From the NCBI GenBank assembly GCA_022113835.1, contig JAILWY010000022.1, positions 4,030,001 to 4,094,000 on the forward strand: 64,000 nucleotides of DNA, written 5' to 3'. The number at the start of each line of letters is the position of its first letter. Within the stretch, counting starts at the first letter, position 1. Below are positions 1 to 13,195 of the stretch, piece after piece. The translations under genes were made by a program, and so were the position numbers. The notes beneath the pieces were generated by a model. That model saw only the letters and a program-made list of their open reading frames with translations. It was not told where the DNA came from and ran no database searches. The stretch is from Atopsyche davidsoni. Its lineage: Eukaryota; Arthropoda; Insecta; Trichoptera; Hydrobiosidae.

Positions 1-743
1 GTGAGATGGTCACCAACCTCATTAAAAACTTAAACTTCATACTCCACTGTGTTATCGTCATTTTAAATTTTAAACGTTTCTGAATGAGTTCATGATTCGT
101 GTTAATATTTTTATTATTCTCGGTTTAACTCGTATCTTTACGCCTTTGCTCCTAAAGGGTGTTGCAAGTACGCTTGTGGATTCGCGAACCGCAGGTTGGG
201 AGACTCTGAAGTAACAGATAGAAAATATTCAATCTTGCCGACAACTCAGTTGAAGAACCGATGATTAAAAAAAAAACCTGTTTTTGATTAATTAAATACA
301 CTAAAATTTAATAGCACCGCATCATCAAAAACACTTGCTTTTGTGGTCCTGTCTTCGATTGGACTCACTCCGTGACGGGCCATTAGAGCCGATCCGCTAC
401 TATCGTGTTTCTACCCAGAAGTAAACAAATATATAAAACACTCTACCAATTCACTGCTTGTTGCTAATCGGACAAGTACAAAGATTAAAAAAATAGCAGT
501 CTTTAACGGTTGTAATAATTATAATAAAGTATATCGGCGTTCAAATATTTTAGCAGCGACGTGACGTAGCATTATTTGTAGCAGTATTTTAAGAGCCAGC
601 CAGCTATCTACAGGGTGGATCCAAACTGTATACAGACCTTACTGTAAACATAAAAAAATTACTAACCAAATGACGTTCCTTTATATATAATGGTAGCAAT
701 AATGGGCAGCTGTTATTCGGTTGTCGGAATCTTTATTCACCAA
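1..743. other. AT-rich noncoding stretch
   Basis: I see no gene here. The first 22 bases resemble the 3' end of the non-LTR retrotransposon found many times in this window (GGTCACCAACCTC motif), so the window probably opens inside one copy. The rest is AT-rich with no convincing ORF or splice-bounded exon. Confidence 0.5.
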
Positions 744-955
744 GTGTTATGTCTTCTCAGTTCTCCTTAGTGGAGTCAAATCTTGGACATTTGAGACAGC
801 GAAGAATTGAGGCAGCAGAAATGTGGCTGTATAGGAGAATCCTTAAAACACCATGGGTTGGTGATTGTCCAAGATAAAATCGAAGGAAGAAGAGGCATTG
901 GTGAGACTGGATATAAATATGTTCGATGAAATGGTCACCAACCTCCCATGAAGAA
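744..955 (+). mobile_element. Non-LTR retrotransposon 3' fragment
   Basis: The plus strand reads as a decayed C-terminal tail of a LINE reverse-transcriptase ORF: an LRQRRIEAAEMWLYRRIL-like segment followed by KTPWV, then the GATGAAATGGTCACCAACCTC tail and AAGAAG. This EMW.YRRIL.. W pattern is typical of the region after the RT domain in many animal LINEs. The copy is 5'-truncated and carries stops. The same tail recurs in both orientations across the window. Confidence 0.75.
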
Positions 956-2640
956 GATACGATAAATATTTTTTGCAGTTGGATTCACTCTGTATATAGC
1001 TCAACTGTTTCTATCAAGAAGTTGAAACTCCTGGTGTGTTTTTTTTTCTTCTAATCGCTCGTTTGATAGAGATCAGAGGGTCTCCTTAACATGATAAAAA
1101 CTATACAATGTACTGTTGTGCTCTGACACAGCATTATGTGGCTTGCTCCGTGTCCAGTTACACTTGGAACACGAAGCAGCTGCGGATTCCTCGCTTTTTG
1201 CATGCTCAGTGACCCTGATCGTCGGAGACAGCCAGGGTTTCCTTCCGGGAGGTGTGTTGCAGCAATTATTCAAGCAATTTTTTGAAATTGCACCAATAGT
1301 ACGTCGACTGTGGGTTGGCCTATCGCTGTCTTTACAACCGGCTTTTGAACTGAGCCAGTCCTTTTGGGGTTTGCCTAAAGCCTTGTACACATGCTGCGAC
1401 GCAACTATCAATCGAATTGTAACCAGCCACCGCAGGCGACAACAATAGAGAATCGATTAGGAAAGCCGAGTGTCGGTGCTGTCGACCGCGACATGTTTGC
1501 CTCCGTTTGGGGTATTTGAAATTGTAATTTGTCGAGCCACTCGACGCGCAAAAAGCTGACAGATCAGCTGACCGGCGAGGAGCTGTCGAATAGTAATGCA
1601 GAGGTCGAGATTCACAGCCCGGGCTGGCGATTTTGTATTATTCGATTCACATTCATATGTAAAAAAAAAAAGCAACTGGGAATATCAATTACACACATGC
1701 ATATAACTGTTCAAATTCTCAGTCATAAAACTTCAGCAAAAGAAAATAGTTCAACCCACCAAAAACACCATATAATATTTTTTTATACAGCATTTTACAA
1801 GGTAACAGATATAGCGTGCATACAAAAATTAAGTAATGATTCAAACAAGAAAAACACAGCTCACTTGCCAATTGAACTACGATGCCACAATTGGTTAAAG
1901 TGCCGAGCCTGATTAAAAAAATTAATCGTCTCATGTGAGAATTTATTTCCTAAATATTCTCACTTGGTTAGGGATATATTTTATATTATAAAAGATTTTC
2001 AGCGAGTTTGCATGCAAAATAACTGTGGGTGGGGCTAGTAGGAATTTCGCTTCTCTGATAAGGTTAATCAGTCCAATACAGCTGCTATCTCGAGAGCACG
2101 CGTTCATTGGGCACTCTGCGTGTAATTTCAATATTAATCACAGCCATTTATTTACACGCGTCGGTTTACTCAATATATAATGATAACGTTTTATTCGGTT
2201 ATTTTATATAAAAATACAAGCGTTTACGTAAATTTTTAAAGATTAAAACTGTGACGTGATTATTAGAAATAATCTATGGATGTATTTTGCAACTCTTTAT
2301 GTCTATGACAGCTTTATTTTTTATTGCAATTATTGTTAATTGCTGGCGTTTATTGGTAATTATTATACATAATGCCATTGGAAATTATGGCGTGATTTGC
2401 GTTTATCGCGGACCCGATGCGATGGCAACGTAAAAAGTTTATCTCTATGGTCATCTGCAATGTCGGCCACAGCCAATAATCGCGTGGACATGTCGTGATT
2501 GAGCCTCCTACACACGCGGCGACACAACTGACAACCGAATGGCAACTAGCCAATAGTATATACCCAGTAAATATATAAACAAAGAGAAGCTATCAGTGTT
2601 GTGTTCATGAGGCATAACATTGAAAACTTGCTTTGCACCA
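956..2640. other. Noncoding, no recognisable gene
   Basis: There are short overlapping ORFs on both strands (for example 1073-1448), but none has a recognisable family, splice context or coding-like composition. A piece near 2505-2560 (CGGCGACACAACTGACAACC) belongs to a dispersed repeat that also occurs near 14,690 and in the 15-kb array. Confidence 0.45.
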
Positions 2641-2862
2641 AATGATATGTCGTCTCATTTCTTCTTTATGGAGTCAGAAATGTGGCTTTATAGGAGAATC
2701 CCAAAAACACCGTAGGTTGATCATGTCACAGATGAGTCAAAGGTTCAAAAATTGAAGGAAGAAGGGGGGTTGGAGTGAGTGGCTGAAGTTCGGAAGCAGT
2801 GAGACTACATAGGTAGGAATATCACCGGTGAGGAGAGGCACCAGAAGAAGATGCTGATTGGA
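2641..2862 (+). mobile_element. Non-LTR retrotransposon 3' fragment
   Basis: This is a second 5'-truncated copy: ATGTCGTCTCATTTCTTCTT, then EMWLYRRIPKTP-like coding remnants, then the terminal GAGGAGAGGCACCAGAAGAAG signature. It ends only about 20 bp from the donor side of the minus-strand exon at 2880-3035, so it lies in the adjoining intron. Confidence 0.75.
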
Positions 2863-2879
2863 AATATGAAGATGCTGAC

Positions 2880-3035
2880 CTGGGCAATGACGGTCGGCAG
2901 CGATTGTCCGGCATGGCGCACCAGCTCGTCCGTGAGGGCGGAGCTCAGCTGCAGGTCGGGGCTCAACAGGGGAGCCCCCGCCGCGCCCTCCTCGGGCTCC
3001 GGAGGCCGCACCACGTACTGCTCCACGCCGATTAT
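2880..3035 (-). CDS. Internal exon, unidentified protein
   Basis: This is a 156-bp minus-strand open segment (52 codons, phase 0 at both ends). A good acceptor (TGTGATTGCAG) lies upstream and a CAG|GTCAGC donor downstream. The peptide begins IIGVEQYVVRPPEPEEG, has an Ala/Gly/Pro-rich middle, and ends LTDELVRHAGQSLPTVIAQ. GC content is far above the flanks, as in the other exons of this window. The acidic-proline stretch followed by a helical, hydrophobic stretch looks like real protein, but I do not recognise the family. The phase matches the candidate exon at 13515-13712, which would join as ELPANK-IIGVEQYVV with a 10.5-kb intron between. The downstream exons and stop would lie before the window start or are missed. 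Confidence 0.6.
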
Positions 3036-3639
3036 CTGCAATCACACCAGCAATCAAACCAAAGTTGCAACGAGGTAGTCCACGACCATCCACCAGCACA
3101 GCATGAGACACCTCACCTTGGATAACACCACGACTGGACGCAAGAAGCAAACAAGCAAGTAAATCGAAATGTGACTGTGTTTGGATTTGATTTCAACTGA
3201 AACAAATACCAAAATATATCCTCGTATAGTAATCGACAACCTTTAAAACAGATTACCTGACGTCATTGATAATTTTTCTTCTTCTAAATCTGTACAATCT
3301 GTATATGTTATCAGTGCTCAAAGCGCCCTACACATTCTGGTCTACCCAAAATACAAGTTTGATTTACCTTATAGAGTTGTGTTTCGAGAGACTTGTAAAC
3401 CTACTGTATGGCTGGCGTTTGATATCTATGATTCTGTGTTCCACATTCGCCGTTGCCAGGCGGCGCAGCCGAACGCAATTTCAGCTTGTAGTCAAGTCGT
3501 TCTGAAAGGGACTTTACCCTCCACAAGGTCTAACCGGGTCTACGCACGCCGCTGCACTCCGCCGAGGCCCGTTGCACGCCACTGGCAAGTATTTACTATC
3601 GCATTATGCGGGGCGGCCGGGCAAAGTTCTCGCGGGTCA

Positions 3640-5480
3640 AGGATGGTGCAGCAGGTCTTCAATAACTCCCCCACCTTGTCTGTGCTGTGTAAGAACTGTC
3701 GACAATCCGGGAACCACTGTTTTTGGTTTGCCGGTTTGCTTAACGTGTCATGTAGCCTTTATGGGATAATCACGTGTCTTTCCACAATTATAGAGGACAG
3801 ACAGAATTGTTTACATCTATAGTTAAAGACGGCGCTCCAGGTCATTAATAAGTCTCCCACCTTGTCTACACTGTTTAAGAACTGTCAGCAATCGGGAACA
3901 TACTGTTTTTCATTTTCCGGCTTGTTTTAAATGTCATGTAGCCCTTATGGGATAATCACGTGTCTTTCCACAATTATAGAGGACAGACAGAATTGTTTAC
4001 ATCTATAGTTAAAGACGGCGCTCCAGGTCATTAATAAGTCTCCCACCTTGTCTACACTGTTTAAGAACTGTCAGCAATCGGGAACATACTGTTTTTCATT
4101 TTCCGGCTTGTTTTAAATGTCATGTAGCCCTTATGGGATAATCACGTGTCTTTCCACAATTATAGAGGACAGACAGAATTGTTTACATCTATAGTTAAAG
4201 ACGGCGCTCCAGGTCATTAATAAGTCTCCCACCTTGTCTACACTGTTTAAGAACTGTCAGCAATCGGGAACATACTGTTTTTCATTTTCCGGCTTGTTTT
4301 AAATGTCATGTAGCCCTTATGGGATAATCACGTGTCTTTCCACAATTATAGAGGACAGACAAAATTGTTTACATCTATAGTTAAAGACGGCGCTCCAGGT
4401 CGTTAATAAGTCTTCCACCTTGTCTAAACTGTTTATGAACTGTCAGCAATCGGGAACATACTGTTTTTCATTTTCCGGCTTGTTTTAAATGTCATGTAGC
4501 CCTTATGGGATAATCACGTGTCTTTCCACAATTATAGAGGACAGACAGAATTGTTTACATCTATAGTTAAAGACGGCGCTCCAGGTCATTAATAAGTCTC
4601 CCACCTTGTCTACACTGTTTAAGAACTGTCAGCAATCGGGAACATACTGTTTTTCATTTTCCGGCTTGTTTTAAATGTCATGTAGCCCTTATGGGATAAT
4701 CACGTGTCTTTCCACAATTATAGAGGACAGACAAAATTGTTTACATCTATAGTTAAAGACGGCGCTCCAGGTCGTTAATAAGTCTTCCACCTTGTCTAAA
4801 CTGTTTATGAACTGTCAGCAATCGGGAACATACTGTTTTTCATTTTCCGGCTTGTTTTAAATGTCATGTAGCCCTTATGGGATAATCACGTGTCTTTCCA
4901 CAATTATAGAGGACAGACTGAATTTTATACTTCGTCTATAGTTAAGAATGGCGTTCCAGGTCGTTAATAACTCTACCACTTTATATACGCTGTGTAAAAA
5001 CTGTCTACAATCGGGGAGCCACTGTTTTTGCTTTGCCGGCTTGTTTAAATTGTTTTGTAGCTTCTATATTTATTATTCATGTGTATTTCCGCAATTATAG
5101 AGAACAGACTGAATTGTATACCTTGCCTATAGTTATGAAATGCTCTCCAGGTCTTAATAACTCCCCTACCTATGCTACTTGTAGGTCTTTTTTCATAATT
5201 ATAAGAACTGTCAACAATAGGGAAGCTACTATTTTTTTTCATTGCCGGCTTGTTTAAAATGTCTTGCATCCTCTTTGGGATGATTACATATAATTTCTAC
5301 AGTTATAGAGGACTGACTAAGTGTATACCTTATCTTCAGCTAAGAATACCGCAGCAATAATTAGAATTGTCAGTAAACAAGGAGCCACTGTTTTTTTTTA
5401 CTTCTTACCTTGATTAAATGGTATTGTATCCTCTTTGGGATAATCACATATGTGTGACGAATAATTTCCACAATTATAGA
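3640..5480. repeat. 186-bp tandem satellite array
   Basis: About ten head-to-tail units. The GTC(T)CCACCTTGTCTA anchor recurs at 3852, 4038, 4224, 4410, 4596 and 4782, exactly 186 bp apart. Units contain a conserved CAATTATAGAGGACAGACA box and CGGGAACATACTG. The central six units are nearly identical. The outer copies (before 3850 and after 4970) are diverged and shortened to roughly 180-200 bp. Confidence 0.95.
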
Positions 5481-6062
5481 GGACTGATTAAAACGTATTC
5501 CTTGTATTCCTTACTAGTCTTTCATTACTCCTCCACTTCGTATATGCTTCGTATTTAAAGATATATACATTTTATTAGTGAGCGCAAAAAAATGTGCATC
5601 CTTGCTTTAACCTCAAGCCACCAATTCAGTGCTGAAAATAGTATTAACTCCCTATCTCCGATTCTAAGTAATTATCGCACATCCGAAAAAACTAGCGACA
5701 AATTATGTTTGATTCCTAATATTTAAATGATTATCTGAATTTAAAAACCTATTCAGCAAAATTATGCCGGATTTAAGTGACAAAATGGCGTAAAAAAAAA
5801 AACTGTGTCGTCAAAGTTAAGTATAATGTCGCCATAGTGCCGCCGTGAGAAGGTAGGAAAAAACGCAGGAAAATCGCCAGCCCAAGATGATTCTCGTATC
5901 GCATGATGGCTGCCAAGATGGCCGCCGGCGCTAATCACACTCATTACTCCCGCCAAGGACTCGAACTCTGGCTTCTGGATTAAGATATTGCGAGTTCTCC
6001 ATTGCGACAGGATATATCAGAGACCTGCGACGCAATAGACGCAAATCGGTGAAGATTCACTC
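5481..6062. other. AT-rich noncoding spacer
   Basis: Nothing gene-like is visible. The short minus-strand ORF at 5762-5956 has no family resemblance and no splice context. Confidence 0.4.
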
Positions 6063-6315
6063 AAAGTTATGTCGTCTCGGTTCTTCTTTATGGGGTCGAG
6101 ACACTTGCCTGGACACTTGAGGCAACAGCCATGCGAAAATTGAAATGTGGCTTCATGGGGAAACCCTGAAAATACCATGGGTTGAAAGAAAACTCATGAC
6201 AAGGGTAAAAAATCGAGATGTAAAGCAATCGTGGATGCGGATTTTGCGCCAACGGGAGCTAATAAGAGTAATATACGAGATTGTCACTAATTTCCTTTGA
6301 GGAGAGGCTTAATAT
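6063..6315 (+). mobile_element. Non-LTR retrotransposon 3' fragment
   Basis: This is one of the longer remnants: TTATGTCGTCTCGGTTCTTC (the VLLYG-type segment), a GVETLAWTLEATAMRKLEMW-like decayed reading, the KIPWV segment, and a terminal TTTGAGGAGAGGCTT. Internal deletions and frameshifts show it is dead. Confidence 0.75.
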
Positions 6316-8837
6316 GTCATTGAATTATGCTACTTATATTATAGACCCAAAATAAATAATATAAGCTTATACTAAATCACGTAGACACTTGCGTAAACCC
6401 CAATATATTAACGTCATAATAATATTTTATAATATCAAATACACGTGGATTGGTTGAAGTTTATAGACTCCAGTTTATTTACGTCATAACTTCACATAAA
6501 AATACCTATTAAAAAAATAATTAAAGCTTAACTCCCGAAAATTTACTTAATTCTAGTATAACTTGAAATACCAGTCGGGATAAGTTTAAATCACAATTTA
6601 AATTTTTTTTTTTTTATTTACACCAAATGATTTCGGTGTATTTAATAAAATATTATAATTATTACATATATTAATATTAATTGAGCGTGTCTAGACCTCA
6701 CGCGACCGATGTTTTAAAAATTTTAATAAAAATATTATATTTCATAATTATTGATTACAGCATGATGAAGCAACTTTTGACGATAAAAATAAATATACCT
6801 CGCTTGTTATCCGTAAATCTGTTTATTTTAATACTAACAATTTATTTATACATATTTTAATTGAAACGAGAAATCAAGCCCTCGAATTTATTTATGCACG
6901 AAATGCACACATTTACGAAACGGGTATTCAAATAACAAACCGGTTTGAAGTTAATCCGGGAATAGATAGAATAAAGCGGCCTACACTCGCGACAACCGAT
7001 TTAGGTAATACGGAATCTTAAAAGGTCTCAATGGGCTTTCTTTGTTTTTTTGTGTTTTTTTTTTTTTTTTTTTTAATGGTTTTAGGACGCCATTGGCTGG
7101 CAGCAAGTTGGCAGCAGGATTTGCTTGCTTGGCTTGGTTGATCCCGAGTCGGTTGGAGGCGGCTTTGCCAATGGCACTGCGACAGTCCAGTGGCGGCGCG
7201 GGCCGACCAATAGGGCGACCTGAACACGAGCCGCTGTAATAAACCCAGGCACGCCACTGGCTGGAGCTCACGCCTGCCTAAAGCCTTCAAACATCGCTTT
7301 CGCCAAATCGCAAACATCGACAGACGGATCAATCGAACAACACGTCCATCATCCATCAAATCCACCCCCCTCGGTACGCCACTGATCTAAAATAAAATAA
7401 ATCAAATAAAAATCACTCGCGTGTTTCCGAAGCCGTGGTTATTTTTTTTGTTTGTTGTTATTTCCCACGATTAAAGAATATACAAAGATTTGTCAACGAA
7501 AATCGTGAAAATCAAAGTGGCAATCATTTTTTTTTTTACTGCCAAGGTCAACATTTTTAAAATGCGATATATGTGGTATGTGAGGTCTTATGAAGGAATT
7601 TTAGGTCTAAAAGAGACCCGGGGACCATTCTCCCCAAGAAAACCATGAAAACTGGCTTAGTATGAATATATATATATATATAATATATGATCATCAACCT
7701 TCTTGGTCAGAATACGAGTCGTTAGCTGCTAGCAGGCGTTGTTATGGTGCATATATTTATTTTTAAATAAAAATTGAGTCAATTAATTTTCCATTGATAA
7801 TCTAGAGCGAGAAGTAGTTTGTTCACCGCAAGTGGCATTGTATGGTAATTATTATGAAATTTACCTTGAATGCTTGTGAGTTTCTCATACAATACCTGAA
7901 CGAATTATTCAACATTGTCTATTGAGTTAATAACTTCATAAAGCATTGCGCTATAGAGGTGGCGGATTAATCAGGCATAAGCTGCTACGTAGGAACGAAT
8001 AAAGCAGCTACTTTTTGGGCTGCTATTTTGTGCCCTGATCGCACGTGCACGATCGCTAATAGAGTAGTGGGTATTAAATGACAGTGACGTATTGCTTATT
8101 GTGTATTATTCTTCTCAGAGGAGGTCGGTGACGTTAATTAATAATCTTATATGTATGGGTTGGGATTTTAAAAATATTATGATGAAGTCGCGGACTCGAG
8201 TCTGTCCCAAGCCCCGGCGGCCATTTTGTGAGGAAAGAGACTGGCTTGGGAAATGTTTGTTTGGAAACTGTTTCAAGTGTTTTACGGCCGGCCCGTGAGA
8301 GACTGGCCGACTATCTCGAACGTATCTTTTCATATTCTTGCGCAACACCCGAACAGCTGAGCAGCGTGTAACACTGACCCGAATACTGACGAAGAAGCCG
8401 CTTCTTCTGTCGAATCTATACCCGCCCGAATGGTAACTAGAACCTTGCAAAGTCTGGTATTCAGACCTGATCTTCGCCCTGCAGCAAACAATAGCAAAAC
8501 CCCTCAATTTCTACAAGTCCACTGCTCCATTACTGATTTACTTGGCGCACTGAATGGCAGACATGCTCAAGCAGCAGAATTTAAATTGGTTTTTTTAGTT
8601 CTCCACGGCATGAGTCATGGGCATGGAGATCCTGGCCGCCTACTCCTGGTGACCCACAAGGATCGCTGGTCATCTTGTCCATATCAGTTTGCAGGTGGGA
8701 GGTGGGCCGGCGGAGTCGAGAGCATCGGCCGAGCCACGCTGTATATTTATTATCTATTACCACACTTGATCTCCCCTGCAAGTAGTTTGATAACTAATAA
8801 CTAATTCTCGAGCTAATAGTTATATCCAGGTAAAAAT
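6316..8837. other. Noncoding; short GC island near 7.1 kb
   Basis: Mostly AT-rich sequence with homopolymer T runs (about 6605-6617 and 7057-7074) and a short TA repeat near 7664-7687. GC-rich islands at 7085-7270 and about 8190-8420 could be promoters, remote exons or TE pieces. I could not assign either one. Confidence 0.35.
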
Positions 8838-8878
8838 AAAGGACACACTGAGGAGAGGCACTTGGAGAAGAACACAGT
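8838..8878 (+). mobile_element. Retrotransposon 3' tail
   Basis: Only the terminal signature of the recurrent LINE is left here (ACTGAGGAGAGGCACTTGGAGAAGAA). Confidence 0.55.
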
Positions 8879-10310
8879 ATTAAATTTAAAAAAAAAAAGA
8901 CTAACAAAGTAATTTTCTCATTTTTGTTAAAAACTCTCTTCAGGTGAATATTTAAATTAAATATCAGTTAACAAGAATATAATACATGATTAAATTAACC
9001 ATATAGAAAAGGTGTGATTTACAGGTAATCGGAAATGAACGGTTCTCTTGAGGACGCGGACTTTGAGCACGTCCATAACGATTGGCTATAATGACTACTG
9101 ATCCCATGTTATTTATGTATAATCCCAAAAAAAAAAACTAGACACTAAATTAAAATACTAACGTTTTTAAACACAACCATCGTAGGTATCCATATATCGT
9201 TTTTGGTATAACTCTGTGCAGATTCTTTCAGGCGGAGCAACAAAAAAAATATTGAATTATTAATATAAAATAATTTATTTAAAAAACGCAGTTAATCTCT
9301 GTGGGAACGTAAAATCCATCTTCAGAGACACAAATATGGCGGTAGCTTATATTTCCGCTTTGAGTCAATATTTATGTGTCCATTTCCGGTCATTTCAATG
9401 GTCGTCTCATGGCAGTAAAATACTGTATTTCCCGAGAATTTGGGACAAGTCTTTAGAAAGCAACAAATCGCCCTCCGGTACAAATGTCTACACGAACCGA
9501 CAGTCTCGATGACTGCGTGTCTCTGATCGCCAAGTCTTCATACCTTTTGATCGCAATATTGTTTTTGATGCACAGTCTGATGGAAAAGGAGGATGAGAGA
9601 AGAGAGACCAGACCGGGCTCTGCTCACAGCTGATTCGCGTGGTGTAACGAGCAGGTCGATTAATATGCAGAGTCCCCAATAGCTCCGACTGCAGACCCGA
9701 ACTCGGGCTGCAGCCGTGAAGCCCCCTACCGACAAATCGCACCTAGACACCTCTGAAGATGCCCCCCAAAAAGCGGCCGAAACGGAACGGAATACTCGCG
9801 AGCATGCCTACTGGGGATTATTCAAAGCAATTTACAGTTTGTCCAGTCCGGGCCTGCAGACACGCGTGGTTTTTTTCTGTTGGTTTCTCTATCGGTCGTC
9901 CGGCCGGGGAAAGTCGCCGGCACCTGTAGCGGCCGCCGTCGCTAGCCCGGTTCGAATGTCGCAAGCTCCTAATTGCCTCGGCATCATCTTTATAGTCCTG
10001 CTCCACGCAGACCGCGTTCGCACAGATTATTCGCGTCTACTTGCCACTATGCGTAGGCCGTGTTCCGTACTCCGTGTTCATATAAAAGTATTTACGAATT
10101 TGATATTATTATTGATTTAAATATGGCCGAGCATGTTGGCGTAATTGGTATAGTTTTATCTCGTCGTTTCACGCGTTTGTTTGGACGCAGCGCGGGGTGT
10201 GGAGGCTTTCACCGCAGCGGCGGGGAGTCGTGCCGGCCTGTTATACAATGGCGGCGCGGGTAATCTGTTCAGCCTTCGGAGGAGCGCTCGCTCTGCCGTA
10301 ACGGGACCTG
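8879..10310. other. Noncoding, becoming GC-rich
   Basis: AT-rich to about 9400, then GC-rich from about 9480. A dispersed-repeat motif (TGTG.AGATTCTTTCAG.CGGA) occurs near 9217 and again near 10497. Many ORFs overlap on both strands, which is what high GC gives by chance. No exon could be supported. Confidence 0.35.
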
Positions 10311-10392
10311 CCCCCCCCTCTCTCCCCCCTTGGTCCCCCCCTCTTCCCCCCTTGGTCCCCCCCCTCTTACCCCTTGGTCCCCGCCCCCCCCA
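10311..10392 (-). repeat. C-tract repeat, G-quadruplex-prone on minus
   Basis: A polypyrimidine minisatellite with units of the form CCCCCCTTGGTCCCCCCCTC, repeated about three times. The minus strand has at least six runs of four or more G separated by short loops, which fits G-quadruplex sequence rules. A 15-G run lies nearby at 10672-10686. Confidence 0.8.
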
Positions 10393-11649
10393 CGCTGCAA
10401 GGGGCACGTCCGCGCTGCAGCCGAATCGGCCTGTGCAACACGCAGAGGGCCATCAACTCGGAGGATGTTTACTGGTAATGGTTTCGGTATCATTCTGTGG
10501 AGATTCTTTCAGCCGGAAATGCGACGGTTTGTTTTTGCCGCCTTCGAGCGCGAAGGTCGTCCGCATCGCGAAAGACGCTGTAGTATAACCTTTCAGCTGT
10601 AGTCGATTTTCGTCAAGGTGTGTTTTATTGACAGTGGGATCAAGGTCATCCGCATCGCGAAGGAAGTTGCAGGGGGGGGGGGGGGGATCGAGCGAGCGTG
10701 CCCCGGAGTCAATGTCCAACGCGCACGGCCGGAGACGCGAGCTAAATTGAAAAATAATAGCGTCTGCCTGCGAGCAGCGCGGGGTCATTGCTCTGCAACT
10801 GTACCGCGGCTGGTGACCACGGAAGGGTCCCGGCAGCTCCGGGCTCCGACAAAAAGCGGTCCTGGATGGGGCGCGGACCCGGTGGGGGGGGGGGCAGAGA
10901 GAGGGGAGAGGGGCCCCTCCCCGGCTCAGCTGACTGCGACAGGTGGCGGCTACCTGTCCGCATGCCTGGCCGCCCGTACTGATGGGAACGGTCAGGTGAA
11001 CTTTTCAGAGGGACCAAGCGCTGCTCGCTTTGGGACTCCCCCGCCGCTCGAACTACACGATATTTTATAAATATACACAAGAAATATTACAAAAAAGCGT
11101 GTCCCGAGCGGGTGACAATCTAAACACGTATTCGTATGTATTGCATTCATCGATGGAGCGCATCTCTTTTGACGCGACCGACAATCGAATCGCAGCCCGC
11201 AGAGAAATAAAAATAGAAAAAAAAAGCAATCGGGAGTTTGAGACCGCGAGCTAGAGACAACGACCTTCGCCTTCCTGAGACAGGACTACAGGTGTGGTCT
11301 CTGTCTCGGTGGGCACTGAATAATACGGCTGCGGAGATGGGCTGGCTGCGATAGGCGTAGACATGGCAACACCGCAGCCAGCAGTCTGGAACACACAACC
11401 GACACCGAACGGTAACTGACTACCAGCGTCCAATTTTAGGAGGACGATGCTGCGGCTCCCGGTTGGCGACACCTGCAGCTCTGCGCTACCTGCTCACCTG
11501 TGATCAGCGCAGAAGCCGGGGTGGGCTCTGGCGCACCTGTGCCAACACACGCCTCCGATCGCTTCAATTTCAAGATATATATTTCGACACCGCACCTGAG
11601 ACTTGTATAAAATATACACCGATAATGGGGGCATGACTTGACCACGACC

Positions 11650-13010
11650 GATCCGAGGAAGCGGCGTTAATCAAAGTAAAATATTGACTCGAACAGGTGT
11701 ACGATTAAAAGCAGTGAAAAAATATGTAGTAAATAATAAAAGTACGTAAAATAAACAATACGTACAGTAAAACGTAACAGCTGATGCTATCTCCGCCGCG
11801 GAGATACTGTAGGCTAAATATTTATTTGCTTCAGTTATTTGCAGTTTCAGCGCAAACTCAAGGTGAGTATTAATTACGCGGCGTTAGCAAATGTTATACA
11901 CTTGAGTGGGGCAATTAATTGAGTAATTAGATATTAAAATATAGGGTAAATCACACGAATATACTCAATATGCTGCAACACGCACTAAGTCTCAAGGTCG
12001 TTTATCTAGCCGGCAATACAATATTACAATATTGATACAATCATTGCACAAAGTATAATATGCGTGTTTTGAGAGAATTGCCTTCTTGATATTAGAAAAT
12101 GCTGAGAAAACAGATTTTTATATGAATACTTCATCGTATTAAAATATTTTTTCATATTGGGTCTACTCGTATACTGTACAGCTGATAACAGAATTCTGAG
12201 GGTCTTTACACGCCGCGGTGTTATTTTGAAGGTCCTTCATATTCTCTGCTACTTGATGTGTACACGCTTTATATGTTTACGATAACGTAAGAACTTATCA
12301 ATATAAAATAAATATATCGTTACGTGATGTGATTATCGCCGTGTAGAAAAATTTGATGTGATTTAAAAAGTTTGATTATTTAGATTCAAGGCTTGTTGGA
12401 ATCTCAGTCAAGCTTACAAAAATACTTAAAATAACAAAAAAATTTGAAGCTTGATATATGATTATGCTAGCAACGGTATTTATTTGGATTACATGTTTAT
12501 TGGATATTTCTATTATGGCATAGTGGTTTTATGCGAAGCTCGCCTTTTACACAGAATGTGCTGCTAGAAAATACATTTTCGTATCTTGATTGAAAACTGC
12601 TGATATATTTTTTTAAAGAAGCGACGGTGATTATTTCCGTTATCTCAGCCAAGCCGGCTACGTTGCACATCTCAAATACATTGTTCATTAGCACAGTGTA
12701 TATACTCGGAGAAAACTGTCTGATGATAATTCTTCCACGCTTGATTGATGACTGCTGGTGTTTTCGCGCAGCTCGTTTGATTGGGCGACGGGGGTTATTT
12801 GGATTGCAGGAAGGCCTGTTATCGCCGCCATTCTCGCCACGCTGCACATCTCAGTATTTGGTTAGACTCCGCTATCTTATCAGGACAGGCAAGGGGCAAG
12901 CGACGCCGCTCATTCACGCTCGCACGAATCTATCTTTATCAAATCAATTCGAAGCGGGGCGATAGCTTGATATGTTAGATTGACAATATTCACTTTTCAC
13001 GTGAACTCAC
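11650..13010. other. AT-rich noncoding stretch
   Basis: No gene is supported. A possible 18-bp plus-strand microexon (11845-11862, TTTGCAG acceptor and GTGAGT donor) was seen but cannot be linked to neighbours. Confidence 0.35.
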
Positions 13011-13013
13011 GAG

Positions 13014-13187
13014 TCACGTTTTTGCTTAGTAGGTATACGTATGAAGAGAGCTTCTGACGATAGCAAAAAAGCATGAGGTATCCAATTTGGGTTGTACAGT
13101 AAATAATAGCATCTTGCATCGTACGAGTGGCTGGAAGTCCAGTAACGCTCAGGACAAACGTAAGTCTGACACACATATGGGGAGAGG
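13014..13187 (+). mobile_element. Non-LTR retrotransposon fragment, split by hAT
   Basis: Decayed reading through the segment that normally encodes a K.R.L.Y.GH-like motif, ending in GGGGAGAGGCAC. The tail continues on the other side of the hAT-like insertion as CACTGGAAGAAGAA (from 13469), so the 3' end was split by a later insertion. Confidence 0.65.
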
Positions 13188-13195
13188 CACTAGAA

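Noticed and set aside
3640..5480. CRISPR-like direct repeats
   Set aside because: The array is contiguous 186-bp units with no short repeat and unique spacer structure, and the context is eukaryotic.
11845..11862. 18-bp plus-strand microexon between TTTGCAG and GTGAGT
   Set aside because: Splice-like signals this close occur by chance, and there is no neighbouring exon to join.
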